This document shows positions 33,678-42,542 of a DNA stretch of 64,000 nucleotides, one piece after another; positions within the stretch are counted from its first letter, which is position 1, and each line of letters begins with the position of its first letter. Location of the stretch: NCBI GenBank assembly GCA_903970305.1, contig CAJCID010000266.1, forward strand, positions 1-64,000, in the 5' to 3' direction. The notes beneath the pieces were generated by a model. The model was not told the origin of the DNA. It ran no database searches and worked only from the letters and a program-made list of their open reading frames with translations. Source of the DNA: Rhodospirillales bacterium. Lineage in GTDB: Bacteria > Pseudomonadota > Gammaproteobacteria > Burkholderiales > Burkholderiaceae_D. The position numbers and the translations under genes are program-made.

Positions 33678-35699
33678 GTGACGCTAAACGGCTGGCAACT
33701 CCTTGGGATCGGCCCGGGAGCAACCCAGGCCGAAATCAAGCGTGCCTACGCAGCGGCGATCCGGCGTTATCGCCCTGAAACCCATCCAGAGGAATTCTCG
33801 GCAATCCGCGAAGCCTATGAAGCCGCGCTGCGCTGGCACGTGCCACGCCCGGTATTTCCGGGGCCTCTGCTCAAAGAGCAGTCCCCGCTCCTTGGGAGCG
33901 GTTTCGGATTGCAGTTGGGCCTCCCTGCACCTGAGGAGATCCCCGTTCCAGTGGAGGCACGCGAGCCAGGTGATCCCGACGGCGCGACCGATGAGGAAGA
34001 GCGCGAGCTTACGCCCAAGGCCGAACCGGGTCGGCAAAGGAAGCGTGGGCCAAGAGCCGCACCGACTGAGCCAGTCCCGCCGTCCCGGCAGCCATCGGAT
34101 CGAATATCGGATCCAGAGCCTCCACCAGCGGCTCCACCAGCGCCGCATCCAGCCCCGCATGCAGCCCCGCATGCAGCCCCTCATGCAGCACCTCATGCAG
34201 CCCCTCATGCAGCACCTCAGTCAGCTCCCGATCTTGGGCCCGATATCCCTCCCGTCCTTGAAGCTCCTCAGCCCCCCGCCAAGACCCCGATCGATCCAGA
34301 TGAGGCGCTGGGACCTCTAGCAAACAATGCGACCCCACCGCCGGTGCGCAAGCTCCAGTCCGGCGCCGATCCGGCCATTCTGAATGGTATTGGCGCGCTC
34401 CTGAAGGTCTTCGCCTCAGGCGGAGATGCGCAGGGCGCGGCGCAGTTTCGCGAGCAGATGCAGCAGTTGTCGGAGGCGACGATCGACGTCCGCCTGCGCT
34501 ACGAGGCCTTTCTTCTGGGCGCGCTCTTTAACCATCCCGCGCCGCCGCTCGCGCTCGTCTTTCTCGCCGACGCCGAGTTTGGTTGGGACGCCCAGATGCT
34601 CGAATTGGGCCGGCGCCTCGGAGGGGCGGTGGCGGGTCGGGTTGCGCTTCTCAACACCTTGGCCGATCAGTATCTGATCGGGCGCTATCTGACCCGCAAT
34701 CCCTGGCACAAGATGCTCTTTGGTCAGTCCGGACCACGCTGGTTCGCCTGGATCTGGCAATGGCAGAACGCTCTCCTCGCGCAGGCCCGCTGGAAAAGAG
34801 ACTGTGGCCCCTTCGCATCGCCCGCCCTACTGGGCCTTGTCGCCCCGATCCGGCTGCCACGCTGGACCCTGTATTCGACCGATGTCTTTCTCGGTGTCCT
34901 CGCAGGTCTTGCGATCTGGTCGTTCCAGGACCGCGCCCTCCCGGCATTCTTCTTGGCCGTCGTCACGGTACTGGCGCTTCTCCTCTCGAGGATGGTCGGA
35001 GGGACCCGGCTGGGTCATTGGACGCTTCAGCTGTTCTTGAAAAGGCGCTACCTGGTGCTGGTCTGGCTGATCGGCTGTGGCTTCGTCAGCACGACGGTCG
35101 CGGGCTCGGGCCTGGGATTGGAGTGGCTCGCAGTCGGATTGACCGGTTTGGCAATCCTCCCCGTGTTGGTTTTTGTGGCTCTTGCAGGCTTTGGCCTGGG
35201 GCTGCGGGTTGAGCGCGCTCTGACGTATCCACTGGTCTACCTCGCGCGCATCACCGAGCATGAACTCTTGCAACAGCAAAAGAAAAGGCCCTGGCCCCCG
35301 CTCCAGAATCCACCCGTACCCGAGGATGCCGTCATGCTGGCCCAGGTGATTCTGTTCAAACCCCTGTGGATATGGATGGATAAGCTTGCCCGGTCCACAC
35401 GCGATCGCGGCTGGCGACTCGTGAATTTCGATCCCTCGAGCCGACCCGGGCCAGGCGACATCCTCTTCGCACTCCCCGCGGCCTTCGTCGCCGATGGCTG
35501 GCCCGGCCGGCGCAAGCCCAAGAAGCAGGGTATCTCACGGCCCCGCATGATGGCGACCCTCGTGATGGGATTCGTCCTCAGCGCTGCAGCACTCGTGGGC
35601 TTGGTCCTGATGTTCAAATTCGCCAGCAGCGCCGGATGGCTCGTCTTGTTCTTCTTCGGCATCGTGCTGCTGGGCGGGATCCAGAAGATGAAGCGCTAA
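33678..35699 (+). CDS. J-like domain membrane protein, probable HscC partner
   Basis: A 673-residue protein starting at GTG. Residues 4-52 form a J-like domain: WQLLGIGPGATQAEIKRAYAAAIRRY, then RPETHPEEF where the HPD loop is expected, then helix III SAIREAYEAAL. The HPD that stimulates Hsp70 ATPase is replaced by RPE. Next is a long Pro/Ala/Glu-rich linker with a His-Ala-Ala-Pro repeat, a helical domain, and a C-terminal half with about six membrane helices (VFLGVLAGLAIW, LPAFFLAVVTVLALLL, LVWLIGCGFVSTTVAGSG, IGL...LPVLVFVALAGFGLGL and a last pair). Co-directional with hscC and 46 bp away. It probably recruits HscC to the membrane. Confidence 0.82.
   Translation: MTLNGWQLLGIGPGATQAEIKRAYAAAIRRYRPETHPEEFSAIREAYEAALRWHVPRPVFPGPLLKEQSPLLGSGFGLQLGLPAPEEIPVPVEAREPGDPDGATDEEERELTPKAEPGRQRKRGPRAAPTEPVPPSRQPSDRISDPEPPPAAPPAPHPAPHAAPHAAPHAAPHAAPHAAPQSAPDLGPDIPPVLEAPQPPAKTPIDPDEALGPLANNATPPPVRKLQSGADPAILNGIGALLKVFASGGDAQGAAQFREQMQQLSEATIDVRLRYEAFLLGALFNHPAPPLALVFLADAEFGWDAQMLELGRRLGGAVAGRVALLNTLADQYLIGRYLTRNPWHKMLFGQSGPRWFAWIWQWQNALLAQARWKRDCGPFASPALLGLVAPIRLPRWTLYSTDVFLGVLAGLAIWSFQDRALPAFFLAVVTVLALLLSRMVGGTRLGHWTLQLFLKRRYLVLVWLIGCGFVSTTVAGSGLGLEWLAVGLTGLAILPVLVFVALAGFGLGLRVERALTYPLVYLARITEHELLQQQKKRPWPPLQNPPVPEDAVMLAQVILFKPLWIWMDKLARSTRDRGWRLVNFDPSSRPGPGDILFALPAAFVADGWPGRRKPKKQGISRPRMMATLVMGFVLSAAALVGLVLMFKFASSAGWLVLFFFGIVLLGGIQKMKR
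34143..34226 (+). repeat. 12-bp tandem repeat encoding a His-Ala-Ala-Pro linker
   Basis: Seven 12-bp units, of types CCGCATGCAGCC and CCTCATGCAGCA, the first and last divergent. They encode repeated Pro-His-Ala-Ala in the linker of the J-like protein. In-frame, so length variation would be tolerated. Confidence 0.88.
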
Positions 35700-35817
35700 T
35701 ATGTCGGATCCCGTCGGAGTAGGAATCTCCTCGCTTTAGCCAGGGGGAGATGTCAAACTTCAACAGGTCCCCGCCGATCGCAGCCTCGATCCCTCTTGTC
35801 CGTCAGGAGCTCCCCCG

Positions 35818-36435
35818 ATGACCACCTCACCCACCGTCACGCTCTACCATTCCCCCCAATCGCGCTCCAACGGGGTGTTGCATCTGCTTGAAGAGCTTGG
35901 CGCGCCTTACGAGTTGAAGCTTGTCAATCTGCGCGCAGGCGAACAGTTGACGCCCAAGTATCGCGCCATCAACCCGATGGGTAAGATCCCGGCCATCGTC
36001 CACCGTGGCGCCGTCACCACTGAACAGGTGGCCATCTATGTCTACCTCGCCGACGAGTTTGCAAAGGCGGGGCTTGCGCCTCCAATCGGCGATCCGCTGC
36101 GCGGGCCCTATCTACGCTGGCTTGCCTTCTACGGCTCATGCTTTGAGCCAGCGGTCGTCGACCGTGCTCAAAAGCGGGAGGCGCCGCCACGCGCAATGTC
36201 CCCTTATGCCGACTTCGAGACGACGCTTGCGACGCTGACCGATCAGTTGGAGAAGGGTCCCTACCTGCTCGGTGAGCGGTTCAGCGCCGCCGATGTCCTC
36301 TGGGGTACCGCGCTCACCTGGATCACGGCCTTCAAACTCCTTCCGAATGCGCCCGTCATCGAGCGTTATGTCGCGACCTGGCAGGCCCGGCCCTCGATTG
36401 CTCGGGTTGCCGCGCGGAACGCCGCGCTCGCATAA
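35818..36435 (+). CDS. Glutathione S-transferase family protein
   Basis: A 205-residue GST. The thioredoxin domain starts VTLYHSPQSRSNGVLHLLEELGAPYELK. It contains the cis-Pro loop NPMGKIPAI and TTEQVAIYVYLADEF at the glutathione gamma-Glu site (TEQ rather than ES). The helical domain includes GPYLLGERFSAADVLWGTALTW, the usual N-capping and hydrophobic staple motif. AGGAG lies 8 nt upstream of the ATG. Not of the zeta/maleylpyruvate isomerase type. An SDR relic lies directly downstream. Confidence 0.88.
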   Translation: MTTSPTVTLYHSPQSRSNGVLHLLEELGAPYELKLVNLRAGEQLTPKYRAINPMGKIPAIVHRGAVTTEQVAIYVYLADEFAKAGLAPPIGDPLRGPYLRWLAFYGSCFEPAVVDRAQKREAPPRAMSPYADFETTLATLTDQLEKGPYLLGERFSAADVLWGTALTWITAFKLLPNAPVIERYVATWQARPSIARVAARNAALA

Positions 36436-36470
36436 CTACGCCCGGTCCGGGCAAGCCCGTGGAGTGGTCC

Positions 36471-36676
36471 GTGTTCGATCGAGCGGGCAGGCTCGCCATC
36501 GTGACGGGCGGCCACGGCTGGCGCACAGGTGCGCGATCGATGATCGGGCGGGGGTAGCTGGGCTCCTGGCCAGCCGAGCCCCCGACTGGGTGATGGGCGC
36601 CACCCTCATCGTCGACGGCGGCTCCTCCATGCCGGGTGAGGGGCATCCTCTGCCCGAAGTCGAGTTTTGGGGCTAG
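36471..36676 (+). pseudogene. SDR oxidoreductase relic (N- and C-terminal ends only)
   Basis: From a GTG at 36471 the frame reads VFDRAGRLAIVTGGHG, the usual first strand and glycine loop of an SDR, and then stops at 36556. A second frame from about 36550 reads GVAGLLASRAPDWVMGATLIVDGG, the typical SDR C-terminus, and stops at 36676. The two ends of one SDR remain, joined out of frame after loss of about 200 internal codons. GGAG lies before the GTG. Not expected to make a functional protein. Confidence 0.75.
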
Positions 36677-36735
36677 AATCAAGTGACGTCGTTCAACGTC
36701 GGCCAACCCGGGTTGGAAGCTCCTGGAGGACACAC

Positions 36736-37935
36736 ATGGTGACGGTCGCGAGTCAGGCGCCAAGGCGACACGCTCTGGCCCCGCCGGCTTTGATGGTGGT
36801 GCTGACGCTTTTGCTCGGATTGGCCGGCTGCGCGGACCTCTCGCAGACTCCTGCGACTGCCTCACTGTTGGACGACGCGGCGTTCACCCCCCCGCCCAGT
36901 CCGATCCGCCCCCAGGATGTTCTCGCGCCAAGCGCTGCAATGCAGCATTACGTCAGCGACGAGATCGCGGGCGATCTCTTCATCCACGGCCGCAAGGACG
37001 GACTGATCGAGGCGCTCTACACACGGGGTCAGTTAAGGCTCGAGTACGACGCTTCGATGACCCGGAACGCCTCCGAAACCTTCGCGAGCCGCTCCGGCAA
37101 TTGCCTCTCGCTCGTGATCATGACCGCCTCACTGGCACACGAGCTGCATGTCCCGGTGCACTTTCAGCTGGCCGTGGGCGAGGATACCTGGAGCCGCAAT
37201 GGCGATCTGTATCTGGCCATCGGTCACGTGAATCTCGTGCTGGGCAAGCCGCACTCCACGGTCGCCTTCGGCCACGACGAGGACGCGCTCACGGTCGTGG
37301 ACTTCCTGCCCCAGGAAGACGCGGCCAAGCTCGCCGTGCGCCCGATCGACGAATCGACGGTGGTTGCCATGTATATGAACAACCGTGCCGTGGAGACCCT
37401 GGCCGAGGGACACGTCGACGAAGCCTACTGGTGGGCGCGCGCAGCGATCAATGCCGATCCTCGCTTTCTGAATGGCTACAACACGCTCGGCGCAATTTAT
37501 TCGCGCCACGGCAACTGGGCCGACGCGCGCCGGGTTCTGGTCGCCGCGCTCGAGCGTGAGCCTCGCAATAGCGATGCGATGGCGAACCTGATCCCGGTCC
37601 TCGAAGCTCTAGGCGAGACCGAGAGAGCACGCGTGCTCGCCATGCAACTGCGAGCGATCGAGCCGAATCCGCCTTTCGCCGATTTCAACCGGGGCCTGAC
37701 GGCCATGCAGAATGCCCAGTACGCCACGGCGCGCGACCTCTTTGCCAAGGAGGTGCGGCGCCAGCCTTGGTATCACGAGTTTCACTATTGGCTCGGGCTC
37801 GCCCATATGCGCTTGGGTGAGCTTCCGGAGGCGCGCGATGAGCTCAAACTGGCCATGGAGAACAGCACCACCCATCATGACTACAACCTCTACGCAGCCA
37901 AGTTCGAGCGGATCAGCCAGGCGCTCACCCGTTAA
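36736..37935 (+). CDS. Lipoprotein with transglutaminase-like and TPR domains
   Basis: A 399-residue protein. The lipoprotein signal ends in LLLGLAGC (Cys32). The middle region has a transglutaminase-like core: FASRSGNCLSLVIMTASLAHELHVPVHFQL (nucleophile-like Cys123 at a helix start) and YLAIGHVNLVLG (His). It is followed by TVVDFLPQED with an acidic residue. The C-terminal half has tetratricopeptide repeats (YWWARAAINADPRFLNGYNTLGAIYSRHGNWADARRVL, FADFNRGLTAMQNAQYATARDLF, YWLGLAHMRLGELPEARDELKLA). GGAGGA lies before the ATG. Probable periplasmic/outer-envelope scaffold or peptidase-like protein; substrate unknown. Confidence 0.78.
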   Translation: MVTVASQAPRRHALAPPALMVVLTLLLGLAGCADLSQTPATASLLDDAAFTPPPSPIRPQDVLAPSAAMQHYVSDEIAGDLFIHGRKDGLIEALYTRGQLRLEYDASMTRNASETFASRSGNCLSLVIMTASLAHELHVPVHFQLAVGEDTWSRNGDLYLAIGHVNLVLGKPHSTVAFGHDEDALTVVDFLPQEDAAKLAVRPIDESTVVAMYMNNRAVETLAEGHVDEAYWWARAAINADPRFLNGYNTLGAIYSRHGNWADARRVLVAALEREPRNSDAMANLIPVLEALGETERARVLAMQLRAIEPNPPFADFNRGLTAMQNAQYATARDLFAKEVRRQPWYHEFHYWLGLAHMRLGELPEARDELKLAMENSTTHHDYNLYAAKFERISQALTR

Positions 37936-38052
37936 ACCAACCGAAGTGCCGCCGCGCACCCGCGCCAAGACCCGGCTTCCATAGCGTAGAGTGCAAGCCA
38001 CAGCACGTTCAGTGCGAACGACCTGGTCGCGCACCTCGCGAAGAGACACCCG

Positions 38053-39003
38053 ATGAACCAACCCCCGACCCACATCCACACGATCCACGGCACCCATAGC
38101 CACTACGGATGGAACAATGCCTTTCCACCTGTCGCGACCATCGCGCCGGGGACGGTGATGGAATTCCATCCCCAGGATGCCTCGGGCGGCCAGCTTACCG
38201 CGCACTCGACGCTGCATGACCTCGCGCGTCTGGACTTCAGCAAGGTCAATCCGGTCGTAGGGCCCGTCTACATCGACGGGGCCATGCCAGGTGATGTCGT
38301 CAAGGTGACCCTCCTCTCGTTCGCGCCCTCCGGCTGGGGTTGGACCGCGAATATTCCAGGATTTGGCCTCCTCTCCGATCAGTTTCCCGATCCGGCCCTG
38401 CAGATCTGGAAGTACCAGCCCGATCTCGCCCTGCCCGCCCTCTATGGTCCCGGCGGCGCCGTTCCGCTCAAACCTTTTTGCGGGACGATCGGCTTGGCGC
38501 CTGCCGAGGCGGGCCTGCATAGCGTCGTGCCTCCCCGGCGCGTCGGCGGCAACATGGATATCCGCGATCTGGGTGCGGGGACCGAGCTCTATCTGCCCGT
38601 CGAGGTCGCCGGAGGACTGTTCTCGGTGGGGGACACGCATGCTGCGCAAGGTGACGGCGAGGTGTGCGGGACCGCCATCGAAAGTCCGGCCGTGCTTGCC
38701 GCCCGCTTCGATCTGATCAAGAACGCCCCACTGGCCTTTCCGCGCTTCACGACTCCCGGACCGGTATCGAGGCATCTCGATGCGCGCGGCTACGAGGTCA
38801 CCACGGGCATCGGTCCGGACCTCTTCGCCGCTGCGCGCGCGGCCGTATCCGGCATGATTGATCTCCTCTGCAAGACCCAACATCTCTCGGCTGTGGAGGC
38901 CTACATGCTGGGAAGCGTCTGCGGCGATCTACGCATCTCCGAGATCGTCGATCAGCCGAACTGGGTGGTCTCGTTCTATTTCCCGCGCGTGGTCTTCGAG
39001 TGA
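38053..39003 (+). CDS. Acetamidase/formamidase family amidohydrolase
   Basis: A 316-residue member of the FmdA/AmdA family. Characteristic blocks are THSHYGWNNAFPPVATIAPGTVMEFHPQDASGG, the VVGPVYIDGAMPGDVVKVTLLSF strand pair, IGLAPAEAGLHSVVPPRRVGGNMDIRDLGAG, and LFSVGDTHAAQGDGEVCGTAIE near the metal-ligand region. Members hydrolyse formamide or acetamide to ammonia and the acid; substrate range is uncertain. Cytosolic. The stop TGA overlaps the GTG start of the next gene by 4 bp, so the NHL-propeller protein is translationally coupled. Confidence 0.9.
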   Translation: MNQPPTHIHTIHGTHSHYGWNNAFPPVATIAPGTVMEFHPQDASGGQLTAHSTLHDLARLDFSKVNPVVGPVYIDGAMPGDVVKVTLLSFAPSGWGWTANIPGFGLLSDQFPDPALQIWKYQPDLALPALYGPGGAVPLKPFCGTIGLAPAEAGLHSVVPPRRVGGNMDIRDLGAGTELYLPVEVAGGLFSVGDTHAAQGDGEVCGTAIESPAVLAARFDLIKNAPLAFPRFTTPGPVSRHLDARGYEVTTGIGPDLFAAARAAVSGMIDLLCKTQHLSAVEAYMLGSVCGDLRISEIVDQPNWVVSFYFPRVVFE

Positions 39004-40142
39004 ATTCCAAAGCAACCCATTCTCGAGGGCAAATCGGCTCTACGGTCGCAAGTAGCTGGCCTCGCTACTGGATCGCGGTCATCTTGATGATGGGCGCGGC
39101 AGGGCTCGCGGGCGGCGCCCGGGCGGCCGAGGGTAGCGTGCCTGAGATCGCCTTCGATTCAGTCGTCGATCCGATCAAGCTGCCCCCCGACCTGTATCTT
39201 GGCGAGGTCTCGGGGGTGGCGGTCAACTCCAAGGGCCATCTATTCGTCTTTTCGCGGGGCAACACCAAAGGGCCCGCCTATGGGGCGGCAGCGGCCCAGC
39301 TCCTAGAATTCGATGCCCAGGGCAACTTCATCCGGGAGATCGGCAAGAATCTGTATGCCTGGTCCTTCGCCCACGCAGTGAAGATCGATGCCGACGATGC
39401 CATCTGGGTCACTGACAAGGGCTCGGACCTGGTCATCAAATTCACCCCGGAGGGACGCGTGGCCATGGTGCTTGGGCGCAAACAAGAGGCCTCCGACGAG
39501 GATACGGCGCCGTTGAAACATCCGAAACCGCCGCTGGCCGCCGAGGACGGACGCTTTCGGCAGGTGACCGATGTGACCTGGGATCGCTCGGGCAACATCT
39601 TTGTCAGCGACGGTTACATCAATTCGCGCGTGGCCAAGTTCGATCGCAGCGGCAATTGGATCAAGTCATTCGGTGTGCGCGGCGACAAACCTGGCGAATT
39701 CAATACGCCGCATAGCATCGCCTCGGACCGCGAGGGCAACATCTATGTCGCGGACCGCTTTAATCGACGCATCCAGGTGTTCGATGGGGAGGGCAATTTC
39801 CTGCGCGCGTTCACGATCGATGTGCCCTTTGATCACAACGTTCGACCGGTCATTGGTAACCCGCTCGACCCGAACGCGACTTCGGGCACCTTCTCCCCGG
39901 GAGCACCCTGGGCGATTTGCATCACCCCAGGCCCGAATCCGGTGCTCTACAGTTCCGATGCCTATCCGGGACGGATCTATAAGTTAAGCCTCGATGGCAA
40001 GGTCTTGGGCGTACTGGGCGGACCAGGGCGAGAGCTCAAACAGTTCGGCTGGATCCACGAGATCGCCTGCCCTTCTGAGAACGTGCTGTATGTCGCTGAA
40101 CTGTTGAATTGGCGGGTGCAGAAACTCCTCCTTCACCCCTAG
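39000..40142 (+). CDS. Secreted NHL-repeat beta-propeller (peptidyl-alpha-hydroxyglycine lyase-like)
   Basis: A 380-residue protein beginning with GTG and a signal peptide (YWIAVILMMGAAGLAGGARAAEG). The mature part is a six-bladed propeller: EVSGVAVNSKGHLFVFSRG, SFAHAVKIDADDAIWVTDKG, VTDVTWDRSGNIFVSDGYINSRVAKFD, PHSIASDREGNIYVADRFNRRIQVF, APWAICITPGPN and IHEIACPSENVLYVAELLNWRVQKL. The wording and blade order are those of PAL-type domains of peptidyl-glycine alpha-amidating enzymes, which release an amide from alpha-hydroxyglycine. Coupled by a 4-bp overlap to an amidase gene. Whether it is catalytic cannot be told. Confidence 0.82.
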   Translation: MNSKATHSRGQIGSTVASSWPRYWIAVILMMGAAGLAGGARAAEGSVPEIAFDSVVDPIKLPPDLYLGEVSGVAVNSKGHLFVFSRGNTKGPAYGAAAAQLLEFDAQGNFIREIGKNLYAWSFAHAVKIDADDAIWVTDKGSDLVIKFTPEGRVAMVLGRKQEASDEDTAPLKHPKPPLAAEDGRFRQVTDVTWDRSGNIFVSDGYINSRVAKFDRSGNWIKSFGVRGDKPGEFNTPHSIASDREGNIYVADRFNRRIQVFDGEGNFLRAFTIDVPFDHNVRPVIGNPLDPNATSGTFSPGAPWAICITPGPNPVLYSSDAYPGRIYKLSLDGKVLGVLGGPGRELKQFGWIHEIACPSENVLYVAELLNWRVQKLLLHP

Positions 40143-40264
40143 GTCGGCAGGAGGCTACAGATCTCCAGCGCGCTTGCTGCGCACAATCACCCCTTAGTTA
40201 CGCTTTCCAGGTACATTGCGCGAGGCTCGGCAGAACGCCCACATCGCATCCATCGAAAGCATCC

Positions 40265-41185
40265 ATGACACCCATGAGTGAACCAGCCAAGCCGCGCCCC
40301 CTCGCTTCGCGTCTCCTCGACTCTCCACTGGCGCGCATCGTCATCGCCATCGCGATCGTCATGGTCCCCTTCATTCTGATTCAGATCCCACTGCGAGAAG
40401 GCCCGGTTCGCGTCGGGCTCGAGGCAATCTTTCCGCGCCCGGAGGTCCGTCAGACCGTGGTCCTGCTCTTCCTGTCGGCGCTCGTTTTGACCCTCTACTC
40501 GGCGTACGTTCGCTGGATCGAAAAGCGCCGGGTCACTGAACTCGCAGCGCGCGGTGCGCTAAGCGAGTGCGCCGCGGGGCTAGCAGGAGGGGCCGTACTG
40601 ATCAGCGCAAGTGTCGGGCTCCTCGCTCTGCTTGGCGGCTACGAGATCACGGGATCGAATCCCTGGACTATCGTCATCGTGCCCTTGGCGACGATGATCC
40701 TGGCCGGCGTCCTCGAGGAGACTCTGTTTCGCGGAATCGTCTTTCGCATTCTCGAGAAAAGCCTCGGCACATGGATTGCTTTGGCGCTCTCCTCGGTCCT
40801 CTTTGGCGCCCTTCATCTCGCCAATCCCCATGCCAGTTGGATCAGTGCGCTGGCCATCATGGTCGAGGCAGGGCTGCTCCTGGGGGCTGCATTCCTCTTG
40901 ACGCGCAGGCTCTGGATGTGCATGGGTATCCATATCGCGTGGAACTTCGGAGGGGCAAGCATCTATTCAGTGCCGATATCGGGCGAAGAGCTCAAGGGCC
41001 TGTTCACGGTCGCCGTACACGGACCCGTGTGGGAGACCGGAGGCGCTTTTGGTATCGAGGCCTCGGTGCTGTCGGTGTTGGTGTGCACTGCAGCAGGAAT
41101 AGTGCTTCTCTTTCTTGCGCTCGGCCGGGGTCGGGTCATCCTACCGTTCTGGAAAAGGGCGCCCCTCGCGCCTGTTCTTGCGTGA
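40265..41185 (+). CDS. CPBP family intramembrane glutamic protease
   Basis: A 306-residue polytopic protein with about eight hydrophobic segments. The CPBP (Abi/Rce1-like) motifs are present: LEETLFRGIVFRIL (EExxxR), FGALHLANPH (FxxxH), and MGIHIAWNFGG (HxxxN). These residues form the catalytic site of intramembrane CAAX-type proteases. Two close ATGs (40265 and 40274) are possible starts; neither has a strong ribosome-binding site. Substrate unknown; many bacterial members process prenylated-like or bacteriocin-related peptides, but no such genes are nearby. Confidence 0.85.
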   Translation: MTPMSEPAKPRPLASRLLDSPLARIVIAIAIVMVPFILIQIPLREGPVRVGLEAIFPRPEVRQTVVLLFLSALVLTLYSAYVRWIEKRRVTELAARGALSECAAGLAGGAVLISASVGLLALLGGYEITGSNPWTIVIVPLATMILAGVLEETLFRGIVFRILEKSLGTWIALALSSVLFGALHLANPHASWISALAIMVEAGLLLGAAFLLTRRLWMCMGIHIAWNFGGASIYSVPISGEELKGLFTVAVHGPVWETGGAFGIEASVLSVLVCTAAGIVLLFLALGRGRVILPFWKRAPLAPVLA

Positions 41186-41336
41186 GTGCTCCACGCCACC
41201 CCTGCGCATTGTTCCCAGCTTTCCGACGTCAGGGCTCGAAGACTTGCGGTTTCCGAAAAAAGGGCTATCGTTTGATGGATCAGCCTACAGGGCAGATGGT
41301 CCCGATTCCTGTAGAGCCCACTACGAGGCGCACAAA

Positions 41337-41732
41337 ATGATGAAATCGCCCGATTCTTTTCCAGTAGCCCGCATGACACCCCTTGGCCTTGCGCCCACGA
41401 GCATGAATCCGGCGGCCCGTCGATCCAGAGCAGCATCACGGGCCGCGCATCCTCTGTCGAGTCTGCGCAACGTCGGACCAGCGACTTGTGCCGATTTCGA
41501 TCTCTTGGGTATCACGAGCCTCGCGCAACTCGCCCGGTCGGATCCGGATGTCCTCTTCAAACGACTCGAGCGGATCACCGGCAAGCGCCAAGACCCGTGC
41601 GTCTGGGACGTGTTCGCCGCCGCGATCTTCGAGGCCAAGACGGGCAAAGCCCGTGCCTGGTGGACGTTCACGCCGATCCGCAAGGCCCGCGAGGAGCGCC
41701 GCGACAGGAAGAATGCGAGCGCAGAGCGCTAA
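41337..41732 (+). CDS. Helix-hairpin-helix protein of the Cdd1 (pathogenicity-locus) type
   Basis: A 131-residue small protein. The core HPLSSLRNVGPATCADFDLLGITSLAQLARSDPDVLFKRLERITGKRQDPCVWDVF has the GVGP-like helix-hairpin-helix that binds nucleic acid backbones, followed by a second helical pair; this matches the short Cdd1 family. The tail is strongly basic (RKAREERRDRKN). The start at 41337 follows GAGGCG; later ATGs at 41340, 41373 and 41403 are alternatives. DNA-binding is expected. It stands convergent with hisP. Confidence 0.75.
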   Translation: MMKSPDSFPVARMTPLGLAPTSMNPAARRSRAASRAAHPLSSLRNVGPATCADFDLLGITSLAQLARSDPDVLFKRLERITGKRQDPCVWDVFAAAIFEAKTGKARAWWTFTPIRKAREERRDRKNASAER

Positions 41733-41755
41733 GGCGGGAGCGTCACCTCGTCGGA

Positions 41756-42523
41756 CTATTTCAGGCTCGCGGCAAGAAACTGCTTCAGCCGGTCGCTTTG
41801 GGGTTGCGCGAGAACCGTGCGCGGAGCACCTTCCTCGAGCACGCGGCCGTCGTGCAGGAACAAGAGGTGATTGGAGACTTCGCGCGCAAAGCCCATCTCG
41901 TGCGTGACCACGATCATCGTGCGGCCCTCCTCGGCGAGCGCGCGCATGACCTGCAGCACCTCGCCCACGCGTTCGGGATCCAAGGCCGAGGTGGGTTCAT
42001 CGAAGAGCATCACCTCGGGCTCCATCGCGAGCGCCCGGGCGATCGCCACCCGCTGCTGCTGGCCACCTGAGAGGTGCGCAGGATAGCGATCCTCGACGCC
42101 GGCCAGACCGACCTTCTCGAGATAGAGCCGGCCCCGGGCGAGCGCATCGGCCCGTCCGAGCTTCAAGACCCTGATCGGGGCCTCGATGACGTTCTCGAGC
42201 GCTGTCATATGGGCCCACAAGTTGAAGTGCTGGAACACCATGGCGAGCTTCGCGCGCATGCGCTGCAGCTGACCCGAGTCCGCCGCATGCAGTGCGCCGT
42301 CGCGACCGGTCCTTAGCGAGATGGGCTCTCCGGCGACCTCGATCGCGCCTGCGTGCGGACGCTCGAGCATGTTGATACAACGCAAGAAGGTACTCTTGCC
42401 CGATCCGGATGATCCGATGATGCTGATGACATCACCCGCCTGGGCGGTCAGGGAGACGCCCTTTAACACCTCATTGGCGCCGAAGCGCTTGTGCAGATCG
42501 ACGACCTTCAGTTTCGTGGTCAT
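41756..42523 (-). CDS. hisP: Amino-acid ABC transporter ATPase (HisP type)
   Basis: A 255-residue ATPase. Walker A is GSSGSGKST, the Q-loop [13 protein letters not shown], signature [15 protein letters not shown], Walker [15 protein letters not shown], and the H-loop VVTHEMGF. The order and the insertion before the Q-loop are those of the polar amino-acid class (HisP/GlnQ/ArtP). It is last of four leftward genes with its binding protein and two permeases. Uptake of a basic or polar amino acid is predicted; His/Arg/Lys/Orn is likely from similarity. Confidence 0.93.
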   Translation of the reverse strand: MTTKLKVVDLHKRFGANEVLKGVSLTAQAGDVISIIGSSGSGKSTFLRCINMLERPHAGAIEVAGEPISLRTGRDGALHAADSGQLQRMRAKLAMVFQHFNLWAHMTALENVIEAPIRVLKLGRADALARGRLYLEKVGLAGVEDRYPAHLSGGQQQRVAIARALAMEPEVMLFDEPTSALDPERVGEVLQVMRALAEEGRTMIVVTHEMGFAREVSNHLLFLHDGRVLEEGAPRTVLAQPQSDRLKQFLAASLK

Positions 42524-42542
42524 GGCGCTCTCAAGGAGAAGG

